Shown: positions 32,205-39,693 of the stretch, one piece after another
How positions within the stretch are numbered: position 1 is the first letter of the stretch
How the letters are laid out: each line of letters opens with the position of its first letter
Assembly (NCBI RefSeq): GCF_001700505.1
Contig: NZ_MAPV01000072.1
Location: forward strand, 1 to 64,000
Direction of reading: 5' to 3'
Length of the DNA stretch: 64,000 nucleotides
Source: Streptomyces mutomycini
Lineage (GTDB): Bacteria; Actinomycetota; Actinomycetes; Streptomycetales; Streptomycetaceae
The notes under the pieces: generated by a model
Told to the model about the DNA's origin: nothing
Databases searched by the model: none
What the model saw: only the letters and a program-made list of their open reading frames with translations
Program-made: the position numbers and the translations under genes

Positions 32205-34622
32205 TCACTTCGTCCGGGTGTCCGGCAGGTGAAGGCCGCGTGCCGGCTCGGCGGTCCGCGGTCCGGGGACACGCGGTCCCCCGGTGAACGGGTCCGGCAG
32301 CCCGAAGAGGTCCCGGAGTTCGGCGAGGTTGGCGCGGGTGACCGACCACAGGTGCTCCTGCCTGCCGTGCACGTCGGCGACGGCTGCCCCGTGGTCGTCC
32401 AGGACGGCCGCCGCGCGCTCGGCGAGGCGGGCGCCCAGCGACCGGTCGTGGACGGAGACGCCCCAGTCGGGGCGGTCAATGTCGGAGAGGAAGTAGGCGA
32501 GTTTCGGGTGCGAGACCAGACTGATGATCGGCGTGCCGCAGCCGAAGGGGATCATTCCCGCGTGCCCGCGCATGCCGATCACCAGGCGCGTACGCCGGTA
32601 GAGCTCGCGGATGCGGTCGTTGGAGAAGAGGTACAGCGGCTCCACCGGGAGGGCTGTGCCGTGCTCCCGGCGCAGGTCGCGGACGAACTTCTCGTCGGCC
32701 GGCATGTGCGCCGCGTAGCGGACCTCGGCACGCTCGCCGATGGCGCGTACGGCGGCGGCCGTCTCGGCCAGGAAGTGGCCGTAGTCGTGGCCGAAGCGCA
32801 GACCGGCACGGTCGTAGGCGCAGTTGATCAGCACGGTGTCGTCCCGGCGCACACCGTCGTCCGGGCCGTTGCCGGGGCCGCCGTCCAGGCCGGGGTCGAG
32901 GTGGCGGGCCACGGTCGTGGGGCAGGGCTGGTAGCGCACCCGGTCCCGCAGCTCCGCCGGCAGGAGTTCCCTGACCCGTTCCACGGAACCCTGGTTGCGC
33001 AGCCCGAAGAAGGCCGACTTCCCGACCAGGGCGCGCAGGCTGGCGGCGAAGCGCTCACGGCGGTAGCGCTGGCCGTCGAAGACGTTGTAGCCGACCGCGA
33101 AGACGGCGAGCGGCGCGGTGATCCGGGCCAGGACGTCGTCAGGGATGTTCCACTGCCAGCCGCTGTTGCTGTTGGGCGCGGTGTCCGGGAGGAAGAGCCC
33201 GCCACCGCCGACGACGATCCCGCGCCGGGCGTTCAGCTCCTCCAGGCCGGGCTCGTCGACCAGCCGGTGCACGGACCGCTCGTGCCAGCGGGCGGGTCCG
33301 GTGTCGGGGCCGAAGCACATCCGTACGGCTTCGGGGAGCACCTTGTCGCCCGCGTTCTCCTGTCCGTCGGCGAACAGGGCGACATGGGCGAGCTGTTCGT
33401 CCGGCGGTGCCGTGGCGGTCGCCGTACCGGCCGGAGCGACCGGGCGTGTACGGACGTACCAGGCGTGGCAGTTGCCGTCGGCGGGGTCGGCGTCGAGACC
33501 TTCCCGCGCGTAGGCGTGCGCGTCCTCGTCGCGGCCCAGCAGCCAGGCGAGCCGGGCGAGCTGGCCGTAGGCGCGGGCGGCGAAGTCCGGTGACACGGTG
33601 GCCAGGAGGAGGTGCGCCTCGGCCTCCTCGTGGCGGGACAGGGCCATCAGGCTGATGCCCAGCGTCTCGTGGCAGCGCGGCAGGTCGGGCCGGTCCGCCA
33701 CGGCGGCGGTGAGCAGGGCTACGGCCTCGTCGTAGCGGCCCTGCTGCCGGTGCACCTCGGCGACCTGGCGGACCAGGTCCACCGGCGCACGCCCTCCTTC
33801 GAGGAGCGGCAGGGCGCAGTGCAGGAGGAGTTCGGGGTGCTTGGGGCCCGGCAGGGCGCAGTAGGCGGCGCGGAAGGCCGCCTCGTCCAGCTCGTACCGC
33901 TCGCGCGCCTCGCGCGCCGGGGCGGAGGGGGTGAGCCCCTCGCCGAAGTGCAGGACGACGGTGCTGTCGGGAACCGGCATGTCGTCGTACAGCCGCTCGA
34001 CCGGGAAGTCGTAGTGGGAGGCGAGCGGTTCGAGGATCCCGGCCTCCGTCAGCGCACGGTCCAGCGTGTCCTCGCCGCCGCCGGCCGGCAGGTCAGGCGC
34101 GGTGTCCTTCACGTCCTGGCGCTGGATCACCAGCAGTCCGTCGTGCCGCACGGTCCGTCCGCCGCCGGTCCCCGGCTGCGGCACGGCGGCCACTCCCGCA
34201 CGCAGCGTCAGCAGCGGCAGGAGGGAGCCGAGTACGACCATGCCGGGGCCGAGGGCGACGACGGTGTCGTAACCGGTCTCCCGGAAGACGTCGAGGCGGC
34301 TCTCCGCGGTACGCGGCACGAGGCGCGGGTGCAGCCGGTGTGCGGCCTCGAACGCGGAGTCGGGCAGCCCGGGGTGCAGGACGAGGAAGTCCTCGCAGAC
34401 GGCGGGGTTGGTCAGGGCGAGACTGCGCAGCAGCACCAGCAGGCCCGGCATCCGGTCCTCGTCGGCGTACGCGGCGAAGGCGATCCTGCGCTTGCCGGTG
34501 ACGGCGCGCCGGTCGTCGGCGTCGGGCCGGGCGGGCGCGGGGGACGGCCCCGCCCCGGCGGGCTCGGTGCCGTCGGCGGGCTCGGTGCGTCTGCCGTCGG
34601 CGGGCTCGGCGGGGCTGTTCAT
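32205..34622 (-). CDS. Three-domain protein: GT-A-like, TPR, polysaccharide pyruvyltransferase
   Basis: An 805-residue fusion. After a repetitive acidic/Pro lead (1-44), residues 45-280 resemble a GT8-type domain (RIAFAAYADEDRMPGLLVLLRSL). The position of the metal-binding DxD is changed to ALGPG, so it may not be catalytic. Residues about 300-410 look like TPR repeats (QQGRYDEAVALLTAAV). Residues about 425-775 are a polysaccharide pyruvyltransferase, with GDKVLPEAVR, VVGGGGLFLPD, and MRGHAGMIPFGCGTPIISL. The last domain adds a ketal pyruvate from PEP to a sugar. It is the last gene of the operon starting at 38287, and its ATG overlaps the previous stop. Confidence 0.8.
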   Translation of the reverse strand: MNSPAEPADGRRTEPADGTEPAGAGPSPAPARPDADDRRAVTGKRRIAFAAYADEDRMPGLLVLLRSLALTNPAVCEDFLVLHPGLPDSAFEAAHRLHPRLVPRTAESRLDVFRETGYDTVVALGPGMVVLGSLLPLLTLRAGVAAVPQPGTGGGRTVRHDGLLVIQRQDVKDTAPDLPAGGGEDTLDRALTEAGILEPLASHYDFPVERLYDDMPVPDSTVVLHFGEGLTPSAPAREARERYELDEAAFRAAYCALPGPKHPELLLHCALPLLEGGRAPVDLVRQVAEVHRQQGRYDEAVALLTAAVADRPDLPRCHETLGISLMALSRHEEAEAHLLLATVSPDFAARAYGQLARLAWLLGRDEDAHAYAREGLDADPADGNCHAWYVRTRPVAPAGTATATAPPDEQLAHVALFADGQENAGDKVLPEAVRMCFGPDTGPARWHERSVHRLVDEPGLEELNARRGIVVGGGGLFLPDTAPNSNSGWQWNIPDDVLARITAPLAVFAVGYNVFDGQRYRRERFAASLRALVGKSAFFGLRNQGSVERVRELLPAELRDRVRYQPCPTTVARHLDPGLDGGPGNGPDDGVRRDDTVLINCAYDRAGLRFGHDYGHFLAETAAAVRAIGERAEVRYAAHMPADEKFVRDLRREHGTALPVEPLYLFSNDRIRELYRRTRLVIGMRGHAGMIPFGCGTPIISLVSHPKLAYFLSDIDRPDWGVSVHDRSLGARLAERAAAVLDDHGAAVADVHGRQEHLWSVTRANLAELRDLFGLPDPFTGGPRVPGPRTAEPARGLHLPDTRTK

Positions 34623-35914
34623 CGCAGCGTGGTCCTCATCTCGGTCTCGTCCTCGTGTGTCGCGCGGGCCGTGACCCACTCCCGCTCCCGCGGGAGCAGC
34701 TGCCCCGGGAGCCCGAAGCCGATGAGGTCCAGGCGGTCGGCGGCGTCCAGGAAGTCCAGCAGCCGGAGCACGGTGAACGCGGTGCCGGTCCGCGGGCCCC
34801 AGCCGTCCTCGCCGAGCAGCGCCGGATCGTCCAGGGGGTGCCGCAGCGAGGCGTCGCCGACGCGGTCCTGCGCGCCCGCGACCAGTCGGGCCCGCAGCGA
34901 GCGGCGCCAGTGCGGCAGCGGGTCGCCGAAGACCAGCCGGGTGCCGGCCCGGCGGTTCCAGACCGGGCCCGTCCACGGGGTGTCCCCCCGCAGCGTGACC
35001 GCGTGCAGATCGGTGCGCGGGCCGGCCGCCGGGAGGTTGTCGCAGCGCACCACCAGGTCGTATCCGTCGATCAGCTTGCCGAGCGCACTGCCCGGGACCC
35101 GCTCCTCGTCGGCGATGCGCGGTGCGCCGGCGACCAGGCAGACGGAGCGTCCGGCGACCAGGCGGCGCAGTGCGGTGACCCCGAGCGGTTCCGCGCCGCC
35201 GAGCAGGGGGTCGGCCATCCTGTCCCGGTCCAGCAGCCGGCGGTGGGCGGCGTACAGGGTGGTGAGGCGGCGGACGCCCGGGTCGGCCAGGCCGCCGCCC
35301 TCGGCGGTGTGCCGGCGTACGACCTCGGCGAAGGCGGTACGGGCCTGCCCGGCGGGGGCGTTGTGCAGCGCCCGCAGACGGGTTCCGTCCGCCTCGGGCA
35401 GCAGCCCGGCGGCCTCGTGCAGGCAGGCTTCGAGGTCCTTCAGGGTGGCGATCCGGCGCACGATGTCCTCGGCCGCCGCCGGGTTCTGCTGAAGCGCCAG
35501 ATGACGTTCATAGGCCTCCACCGCCTCGTCGCGCCGGCCCAGCGCGTCCAGCGCGCTTCCGCGCAGCCGCCACGCACCCTTGGACCTGGAGCGCAGCCCG
35601 GTGGCCTCGACCGCGATGTCCAGGGCGAGACGGGTCTCCGTCTCCCCTCCGGCTTCCAGGGCACGCTGCCCGGTGCGGAGCAGGGCGTCGAACAGCTCGT
35701 CCCCGTCGGTCCCGCAGGCCGTGGTGAGGCCGCCGATGGCGGAGACCAGCCGGGTCTGCCGGGCGTCGCTCATGGGACCGCTCGCGGCGAGGCCCGCGAG
35801 GTAGTCGCCACAGAGGCGCAGGGCGGCCGTGGGTTCCGGCCTCGCCGTACCGCCACCGCCCTGCCCGGTTCTCGCCCGCACTGCTCTGAGCAGCCCGGTG
35901 AAGGTCTGGCCCAT
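34619..35914 (-). CDS. TPR-containing GT29-like sialyltransferase
   Basis: A 431-residue protein. Residues 1-250 are helical with TPR-like repeats (ALDALGRRDEAVEAYERHLAL). Residues 258-431 match the sialylmotifs of eukaryotic-type GT29 enzymes. L-motif: VCLVAGAPRI...LGKLIDGYDLVVRCDNLP...TDLHAVTLR. S-motif: GPRTGTAF...ADRLDLIGF. VS-motif at the very end: HEDETE (His420-x4-Glu425), which carries the catalytic His in GT29. It should transfer a CMP-ulosonate to the polymer. GT29 is typical of animals, and bacterial versions are little studied. The start ATG at 35914 is 57 bp from the previous gene. The stop overlaps the next ATG. Confidence 0.72.
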   Translation of the reverse strand: MGQTFTGLLRAVRARTGQGGGGTARPEPTAALRLCGDYLAGLAASGPMSDARQTRLVSAIGGLTTACGTDGDELFDALLRTGQRALEAGGETETRLALDIAVEATGLRSRSKGAWRLRGSALDALGRRDEAVEAYERHLALQQNPAAAEDIVRRIATLKDLEACLHEAAGLLPEADGTRLRALHNAPAGQARTAFAEVVRRHTAEGGGLADPGVRRLTTLYAAHRRLLDRDRMADPLLGGAEPLGVTALRRLVAGRSVCLVAGAPRIADEERVPGSALGKLIDGYDLVVRCDNLPAAGPRTDLHAVTLRGDTPWTGPVWNRRAGTRLVFGDPLPHWRRSLRARLVAGAQDRVGDASLRHPLDDPALLGEDGWGPRTGTAFTVLRLLDFLDAADRLDLIGFGLPGQLLPREREWVTARATHEDETEMRTTLR

Positions 35915-35971
35915 GCTCGTTCCGCCGTTCTGTCATCAGTGGCCGGCCGGGGCACGCGCCCCGGTTCCGGG

Positions 35972-37318
35972 TCAGAGGCCCAGGCTGCTGCGGGTGCGCC
36001 GTACGGTGCGGCGCAGCCGGATCGCCGCTCCTCGCGGACCACCGCCGGGCAGGGTGAGCTTCTGCAGGCGACGCCGCTTGAAGTAGTACTGCGTGCTGGT
36101 GTCGAGGTGGTCCCGCAGCCAGGCCTCGGCCTCGGAGCGCAGCGTGGGGTGGAGCCCGGACTGCATGCAGTAGCCGACAGTCCGGACCAGCGGCGCGAGG
36201 GTCTCCGGTGCCTCGGACGGCAGTTCCGGAAGGGGCTCGCCGCTCTGCTCGTCCAGGTCGGGCACGAGGTGGTCGACGATCGTCAGCGGGATGCGGTTGC
36301 TGTTCTCGTACGGGGTGATGCGGTCCAGGACGAGACGGGTGCCGACCCGGGCGACGGGGATGCCGTAGTACGCGGCGGCGGTGAACATCGCGGTCGAGAA
36401 GCAGCCGACGACGAGCGTGGGCGCGCACCGCTCGTAGAGGGTCTCGGCGAGCAGCGGGCCGTCCAGCGTGGTCAGCCGCACCCCCAGCGCGGCGGCCGCG
36501 TCGTCCAGTGCCCGGGAGTAGCGGGCCGGTGCGGTGGGGTGGGGCTTGAAGAGGACGGAGGTGTGGCCCGCCCGCGCCGCGCCGCTCAGCATGCGCAGGT
36601 GCAGGTCCTCCTCCTCCTCGGCCGTGAGGATGTTCAGGGCCGCGAGGTACTGGCCCAGGAGCACCGCCGTGGGTGCCTCGGCCTCCGCCTCCGCGAGCCG
36701 GCGGTCACCGGCCGCGGCCCCCGCGATCTCGGCGAGGACCTTACGGAAGGCGTCGTTCGGTACGAGCTCGGGCTCGACGCCGGACTCGGCGAGGAGGAGC
36801 GGGCGCAGTCCCGGTACGAGATCGAGGTGGAGCACCCGCTGGATGCGGCAGGCGATGGACCTCGGCACCTTGTTGCGGGTGGGGCCGTAGCTCATCAGGC
36901 CGTCCGCGTAGACGTGCACGGCGCTCTCGGAGAAGATCGCGGCCAGCGCGCGGGCCGGGTTGACCTGGATGGATTCGACGGCGAGGTCCACCGGGCCGAC
37001 GGGGTCGATGCCCCAGGCGAGACGGAAGGCGCGCTGCCAGAGCTCGGTCTCCTCGGCGCGCGGGCCCCAGCCGCTCGGGTGGTGCGGGCTGATGGCGTCG
37101 TTCCAGTCGACGACGGAGTCGAAGCGGGCCGCGATGTCGCCGTAGCCCCACATCTCCTCCAGCCGCAGGGCGGTCTCGGGGATCGCAGCGTTGTTGGAGA
37201 CGAGCAGGACGCGGTGGCTGTCCTGTCCGGGTCCGAACTGGCCGGCGTCCAGCGCCGCCGCGAGCGTGGCCGCCCCGTACAGGGTCGACACCTGGAAGAT
37301 CTGGGTGCGCGTGGGCAT
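35972..37318 (-). CDS. Polysialyltransferase-like glycosyltransferase (copy 2)
   Basis: A 448-residue paralogue of 29709-31043. Shared landmarks are TQIFQVSTLYGAATLAAAL at the N-terminus, AVHVYADGLMSYGPTRNKVP, LFKPHPTAPARY, VVGCFSTAMFTAAAYYGIPVARVGT and ITPYENSNRIPLTIVDHLVPDL. It is probably an ulosonate transferase of GT-B fold acting with the GT2 protein encoded 3 bp upstream. No membrane segment is visible; the basic C-terminus (KRRRLQKL, IRLRRTVRRTR) may bind membranes. The gene follows the same order (GT2 then polysialyltransferase-like) as the copy at 28723-31043. Confidence 0.8.
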   Translation of the reverse strand: MPTRTQIFQVSTLYGAATLAAALDAGQFGPGQDSHRVLLVSNNAAIPETALRLEEMWGYGDIAARFDSVVDWNDAISPHHPSGWGPRAEETELWQRAFRLAWGIDPVGPVDLAVESIQVNPARALAAIFSESAVHVYADGLMSYGPTRNKVPRSIACRIQRVLHLDLVPGLRPLLLAESGVEPELVPNDAFRKVLAEIAGAAAGDRRLAEAEAEAPTAVLLGQYLAALNILTAEEEEDLHLRMLSGAARAGHTSVLFKPHPTAPARYSRALDDAAAALGVRLTTLDGPLLAETLYERCAPTLVVGCFSTAMFTAAAYYGIPVARVGTRLVLDRITPYENSNRIPLTIVDHLVPDLDEQSGEPLPELPSEAPETLAPLVRTVGYCMQSGLHPTLRSEAEAWLRDHLDTSTQYYFKRRRLQKLTLPGGGPRGAAIRLRRTVRRTRSSLGL

Positions 37319-37321
37319 GGG

Positions 37322-38287
37322 TCAGGCGGCCTTCTGCTTGTCACGCAGGCGGTTGAGCAGCGTGCTGCGCCTGGTGTCCATCATCGTCAGGGTCTGGTCG
37401 AGCACCTGCTGCGGCATCCGGTGCAGCGCGGCCGCGGACTCGTGGCGCAGGCGCCGGAAGGTGGCGGGCTCGTAGGCGTCCGCCTTCTCGTTGTGGAAGG
37501 CGATCATCGCGCAGTAGGTGCGGACCGCCTTGGGGAGGAGGAGCTCCGCGTCCGGGTGCTCGCGGATCTCGTCGAGGAGCGTGTCGTAGGAGGGGAAGAA
37601 GTCCAGCTGGCGGGAGTCCTTGATCTGCGTCAGGGACGTCGTGACACCGCGCCGGTAGAAGATGCCGTAGAGGTTCAGCGCCGCGTAGGTGCGGGCCCGC
37701 AGGTGCAGCTGCCAGATCCACAGCCGGTCCTCGGCGGTGCGCAGCCGTGCGTTGAAACGGTGGCCGCCGTCCTCGAAGAGCCGCCGGTGGTAGACGCCCG
37801 CCCACACGAAGGGGTAGTCGACCATCGTCTCCCATTCGGGAGCCGCGATTCCCTCGCGCGGGTCCATGACCGTGTCACGGAGGCGGGCGGGCGCGCGGCG
37901 CACGACCCGGCTGGTGCCCGTGACCTGGACGTGGTCGGTGCGGGCGAAGTCGCAGTCCAGGTCGGCGGCGGCGTGCAGGAGCCGGCCCAGGTGACCGGGG
38001 GCGTACCAGTCGTCGCCGTCGAGGAAGGTGACGAAATCGCCCCGGGCCGCGTCGATGCCGCTGTTGCGGGCCTCCGCGATGCCCACGTTCTTCCCGTGCC
38101 GGATGACCTCGGCGTGCGGAAGTCTGTCGGCCCAGCGGTCCACGACGTCCGGCGTCTCGTCCGTGGAACAGTCGTCGACCAGCAGGAACTCGATGTCCGG
38201 GCCCGCATTACGGGCAAGACTGCCCAGCGTCGTGTCGGCGAAGGGGCCGACATTGTGGAACGGAACGACAACGGACAGTTTCGGCAC
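37322..38287 (-). CDS. GT2-family glycosyltransferase (copy 2)
   Basis: A 321-residue GT-A enzyme, first gene of the operon 38287-32205. KLSVVVPFHNV, LLVDDCSTDET, NVGIAEARNSGIDAARGDF and DGDDWY define the nucleotide-sugar site. The segments FARTDHVQVTGTSR and TAEDRLWIWQLH are nearly identical to copy 1 at 28723, and GVTTSLTQIKDSRQLDF to its GVASSLTQIGDERQLDF. Duplication of the two-gene module is therefore clear. It starts on GTG at 38287. The promoter at 38319-38395 shares the element found upstream of copy 1. Confidence 0.88.
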   Translation of the reverse strand: MPKLSVVVPFHNVGPFADTTLGSLARNAGPDIEFLLVDDCSTDETPDVVDRWADRLPHAEVIRHGKNVGIAEARNSGIDAARGDFVTFLDGDDWYAPGHLGRLLHAAADLDCDFARTDHVQVTGTSRVVRRAPARLRDTVMDPREGIAAPEWETMVDYPFVWAGVYHRRLFEDGGHRFNARLRTAEDRLWIWQLHLRARTYAALNLYGIFYRRGVTTSLTQIKDSRQLDFFPSYDTLLDEIREHPDAELLLPKAVRTYCAMIAFHNEKADAYEPATFRRLRHESAAALHRMPQQVLDQTLTMMDTRRSTLLNRLRDKQKAA

Positions 38288-38318
38288 GCGGGCCCTCGCC
38301 TTCGATCATGGTCCGCAC

Positions 38319-38395
38319 ACGCTAGTCACGCGGGTGAATGGGCGGGTGTCACCCGGCCCGACGAACGGTGAACTCTGGGCGTCGCCGAGGTGACC
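38319..38395 (-). promoter_or_regulatory. Glycan operon promoter with GTTCACC element
   Basis: Minus strand: the -10 TAGCGT (38319-38324) has GTTCACC (38367-38373) beginning exactly 49 nt upstream. GGTCACC (38389-38395) lies a further 22 nt upstream. Distances equal those at 28645-28721. No TTGACA-like -35 is seen. Confidence 0.6.
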
Positions 38396-38442
38396 CGCGT
38401 CGGGGTGTGCCGTGCGGCCGCGGCGGGGTTCCCTCACGGCGC

Positions 38443-38473
38443 TTGACCTCAACTTTGCTTGAGGTTCTACGGT
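38443..38473 (+). promoter_or_regulatory. MerR/SoxR-type promoter of MarR gene
   Basis: -35 TTGACC (38443-38448) and -10 TACGGT (38468-38473) are 19 bp apart, longer than normal. Within the spacer is the inverted repeat ACCTCAA-n6-TTGAGGT (38446-38465). This layout and the CCTCAA/TTGAGG arms are those of SoxR-like MerR-family operators. The ATG follows the -10 by 7 nt, so the mRNA is probably leaderless. Confidence 0.65.
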
Positions 38474-38480
38474 CCGGGGC

Positions 38481-38939
38481 ATGGACTACTCACATGACGA
38501 CGCAGGACTGGCACGGCAGCCCATCGGCTACTGGAGCTGGGCCGCCCACGACGCGACCGTGACCCACATCCGGGCCGCACTGGCCGAACACGGCCTGACC
38601 CAGCCCCCCTGGTGGGTCCTCAACCAGCTCACCGAGGCGGACGGATCCGGCCGCCCGCGCGCCGAGGTGGTCGCGATGCTCCGCGGCTACCTGAACGTCG
38701 GCGACTCGCTGGAGCCCGAGATCGATGCCCTCATCGCCCGGGGTCTGGTCACCCAGGACCCCACCGCCCGCCTCCGGCTGACCGCGGAGGGACACGCGCT
38801 GCGCGCAGAGGCGTTCGAAAGGGTCGGCAGGGCGAGCACGGAGATCCACGCCGGCATCCCGGACGAGGAGTTCGTCGCCGCCCTCAAGGTGCTCCAGCGG
38901 ATGATCCACAACGTGGGCGGCAAGGCATGGCACCACTGA
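38481..38939 (+). CDS. MarR-family transcriptional regulator
   Basis: A 152-residue winged-helix regulator. The MarR-type core runs from IRAALAEHGLTQPPWWVLNQLTEADG through the recognition region (VVAMLRGYLNVGDSLEPEIDALIARGLV) to the wing (DPTARLRLTAEGHALRAEAFERV). The C-terminal helix should complete the dimer interface. No cysteine is present, so direct thiol sensing is unlikely. Its promoter resembles those controlled by MerR/SoxR-type factors, placing it under a redox or drug-responsive activator encoded elsewhere. It converges on the LysE-type exporter gene. Confidence 0.85.
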   Translation: MDYSHDDAGLARQPIGYWSWAAHDATVTHIRAALAEHGLTQPPWWVLNQLTEADGSGRPRAEVVAMLRGYLNVGDSLEPEIDALIARGLVTQDPTARLRLTAEGHALRAEAFERVGRASTEIHAGIPDEEFVAALKVLQRMIHNVGGKAWHH

Positions 38940-38954
38940 TCCCTGCCGCCGGGT

Positions 38955-39614
38955 TCAGACCCCGCTGAGCGACAGCTTCGCCGCGAACCCGAGGAACAGC
39001 ACACCCGCCACCGAAGTGGCCCCCGCCGACAGCCGCTTGCGGCGGCGGAAGGCGGTGGCCAGGCGGGTGCCGCCGAATATGAGCGCCGAGAGGTAGAGGA
39101 AGCTGCCGATCTGCAGCAGCGTGCCCAGCAGCAGGAAGGAGAGGGCCGGATAGGCGTAGCCGGGGTCGACGAACTGCACGAAGAAGGAGATCAGGAACAG
39201 GATGGCCTTGGGATTGATCAGACTGACCACGAGGGCGCGACGGTAGGGGTGCTCGACGCCCGCCGCCGGTGCGGCGCCCTCCTCCGTCAGCTCGGCGGCC
39301 CGCCGGTGCCGCTCACGCCACATCGACACGGCGGTCCGCAGCATCCCGATCGCGAGCCAGGTCAGATACGCCGCGCCCGCGTACTTGACGACGGCGAACA
39401 GCAGCGGCGTCGTCTGCAGCAGGGAGGCGGCGCCCAGCGCGGACAGTGTCATCAGGACCGTGTCCCCGGTCCACACTCCGGCGGCGGCCACATAGCCGGT
39501 GCGCACCCCGCGCCTGGCGGCGACGGAGAGCACGTACAGCGAGTTCGGCCCCGGCAGAAGAATGATCAGCACCAGGCCGGCGAGATAGGTCGGAAGATCG
39601 GTGACACCCAGCAT
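38955..39614 (-). CDS. LysE-family amino acid exporter (LeuE-like)
   Basis: A 219-residue membrane exporter with six predicted helices. The RhtB/LysE signature is seen in LVLIILLPGPNSLYVLSVAARRGVRTGYVAAAG, then KYAGAAYLTWLAIGMLR, and SLINPKAILFLISFFVQFV. Such proteins export leucine, homoserine or similar amino acids using the proton gradient. The ATG at 39614 (MLGVTDLP) is chosen; the extended frame runs through an intergenic operator. A near-perfect 36-bp palindrome begins at the base just upstream of the ATG. Confidence 0.88.
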   Translation of the reverse strand: MLGVTDLPTYLAGLVLIILLPGPNSLYVLSVAARRGVRTGYVAAAGVWTGDTVLMTLSALGAASLLQTTPLLFAVVKYAGAAYLTWLAIGMLRTAVSMWRERHRRAAELTEEGAAPAAGVEHPYRRALVVSLINPKAILFLISFFVQFVDPGYAYPALSFLLLGTLLQIGSFLYLSALIFGGTRLATAFRRRKRLSAGATSVAGVLFLGFAAKLSLSGV

Positions 39615-39650
39615 GAACGGAGTGTCGCACGCGCGTACGACACTCCGTTC
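39615..39650 (-). promoter_or_regulatory. 36-bp palindromic operator at LysE start
   Basis: GAACGGAGTGTCG (39615-39627) and CGACACTCCGTTC (39638-39650) are exact reverse complements. The 10-bp centre contains the palindrome ACGCGCGT, so the whole 36 bp is symmetric apart from one base pair. It abuts the ATG, so binding would block the promoter or ribosome access. The size suits a TetR-type dimer pair. Confidence 0.7.
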
Positions 39651-39693
39651 AGCCGTCCGGAATGCGGCGGATCGGTCCTGCCGCCGCCCCGGA

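Noticed and set aside
34623-34976. Upstream extension of the pyruvyltransferase frame
   Set aside because: It overlaps the coding part of the GT29-like gene; the ATGA junction at 34619-34622 gives a natural start.
38319-38395. A strict contiguous PHO box at the 38287 promoter
   Set aside because: The units are not directly adjacent; only the 22-bp and 49-nt spacings hold, so PhoP control is stated as a hypothesis.
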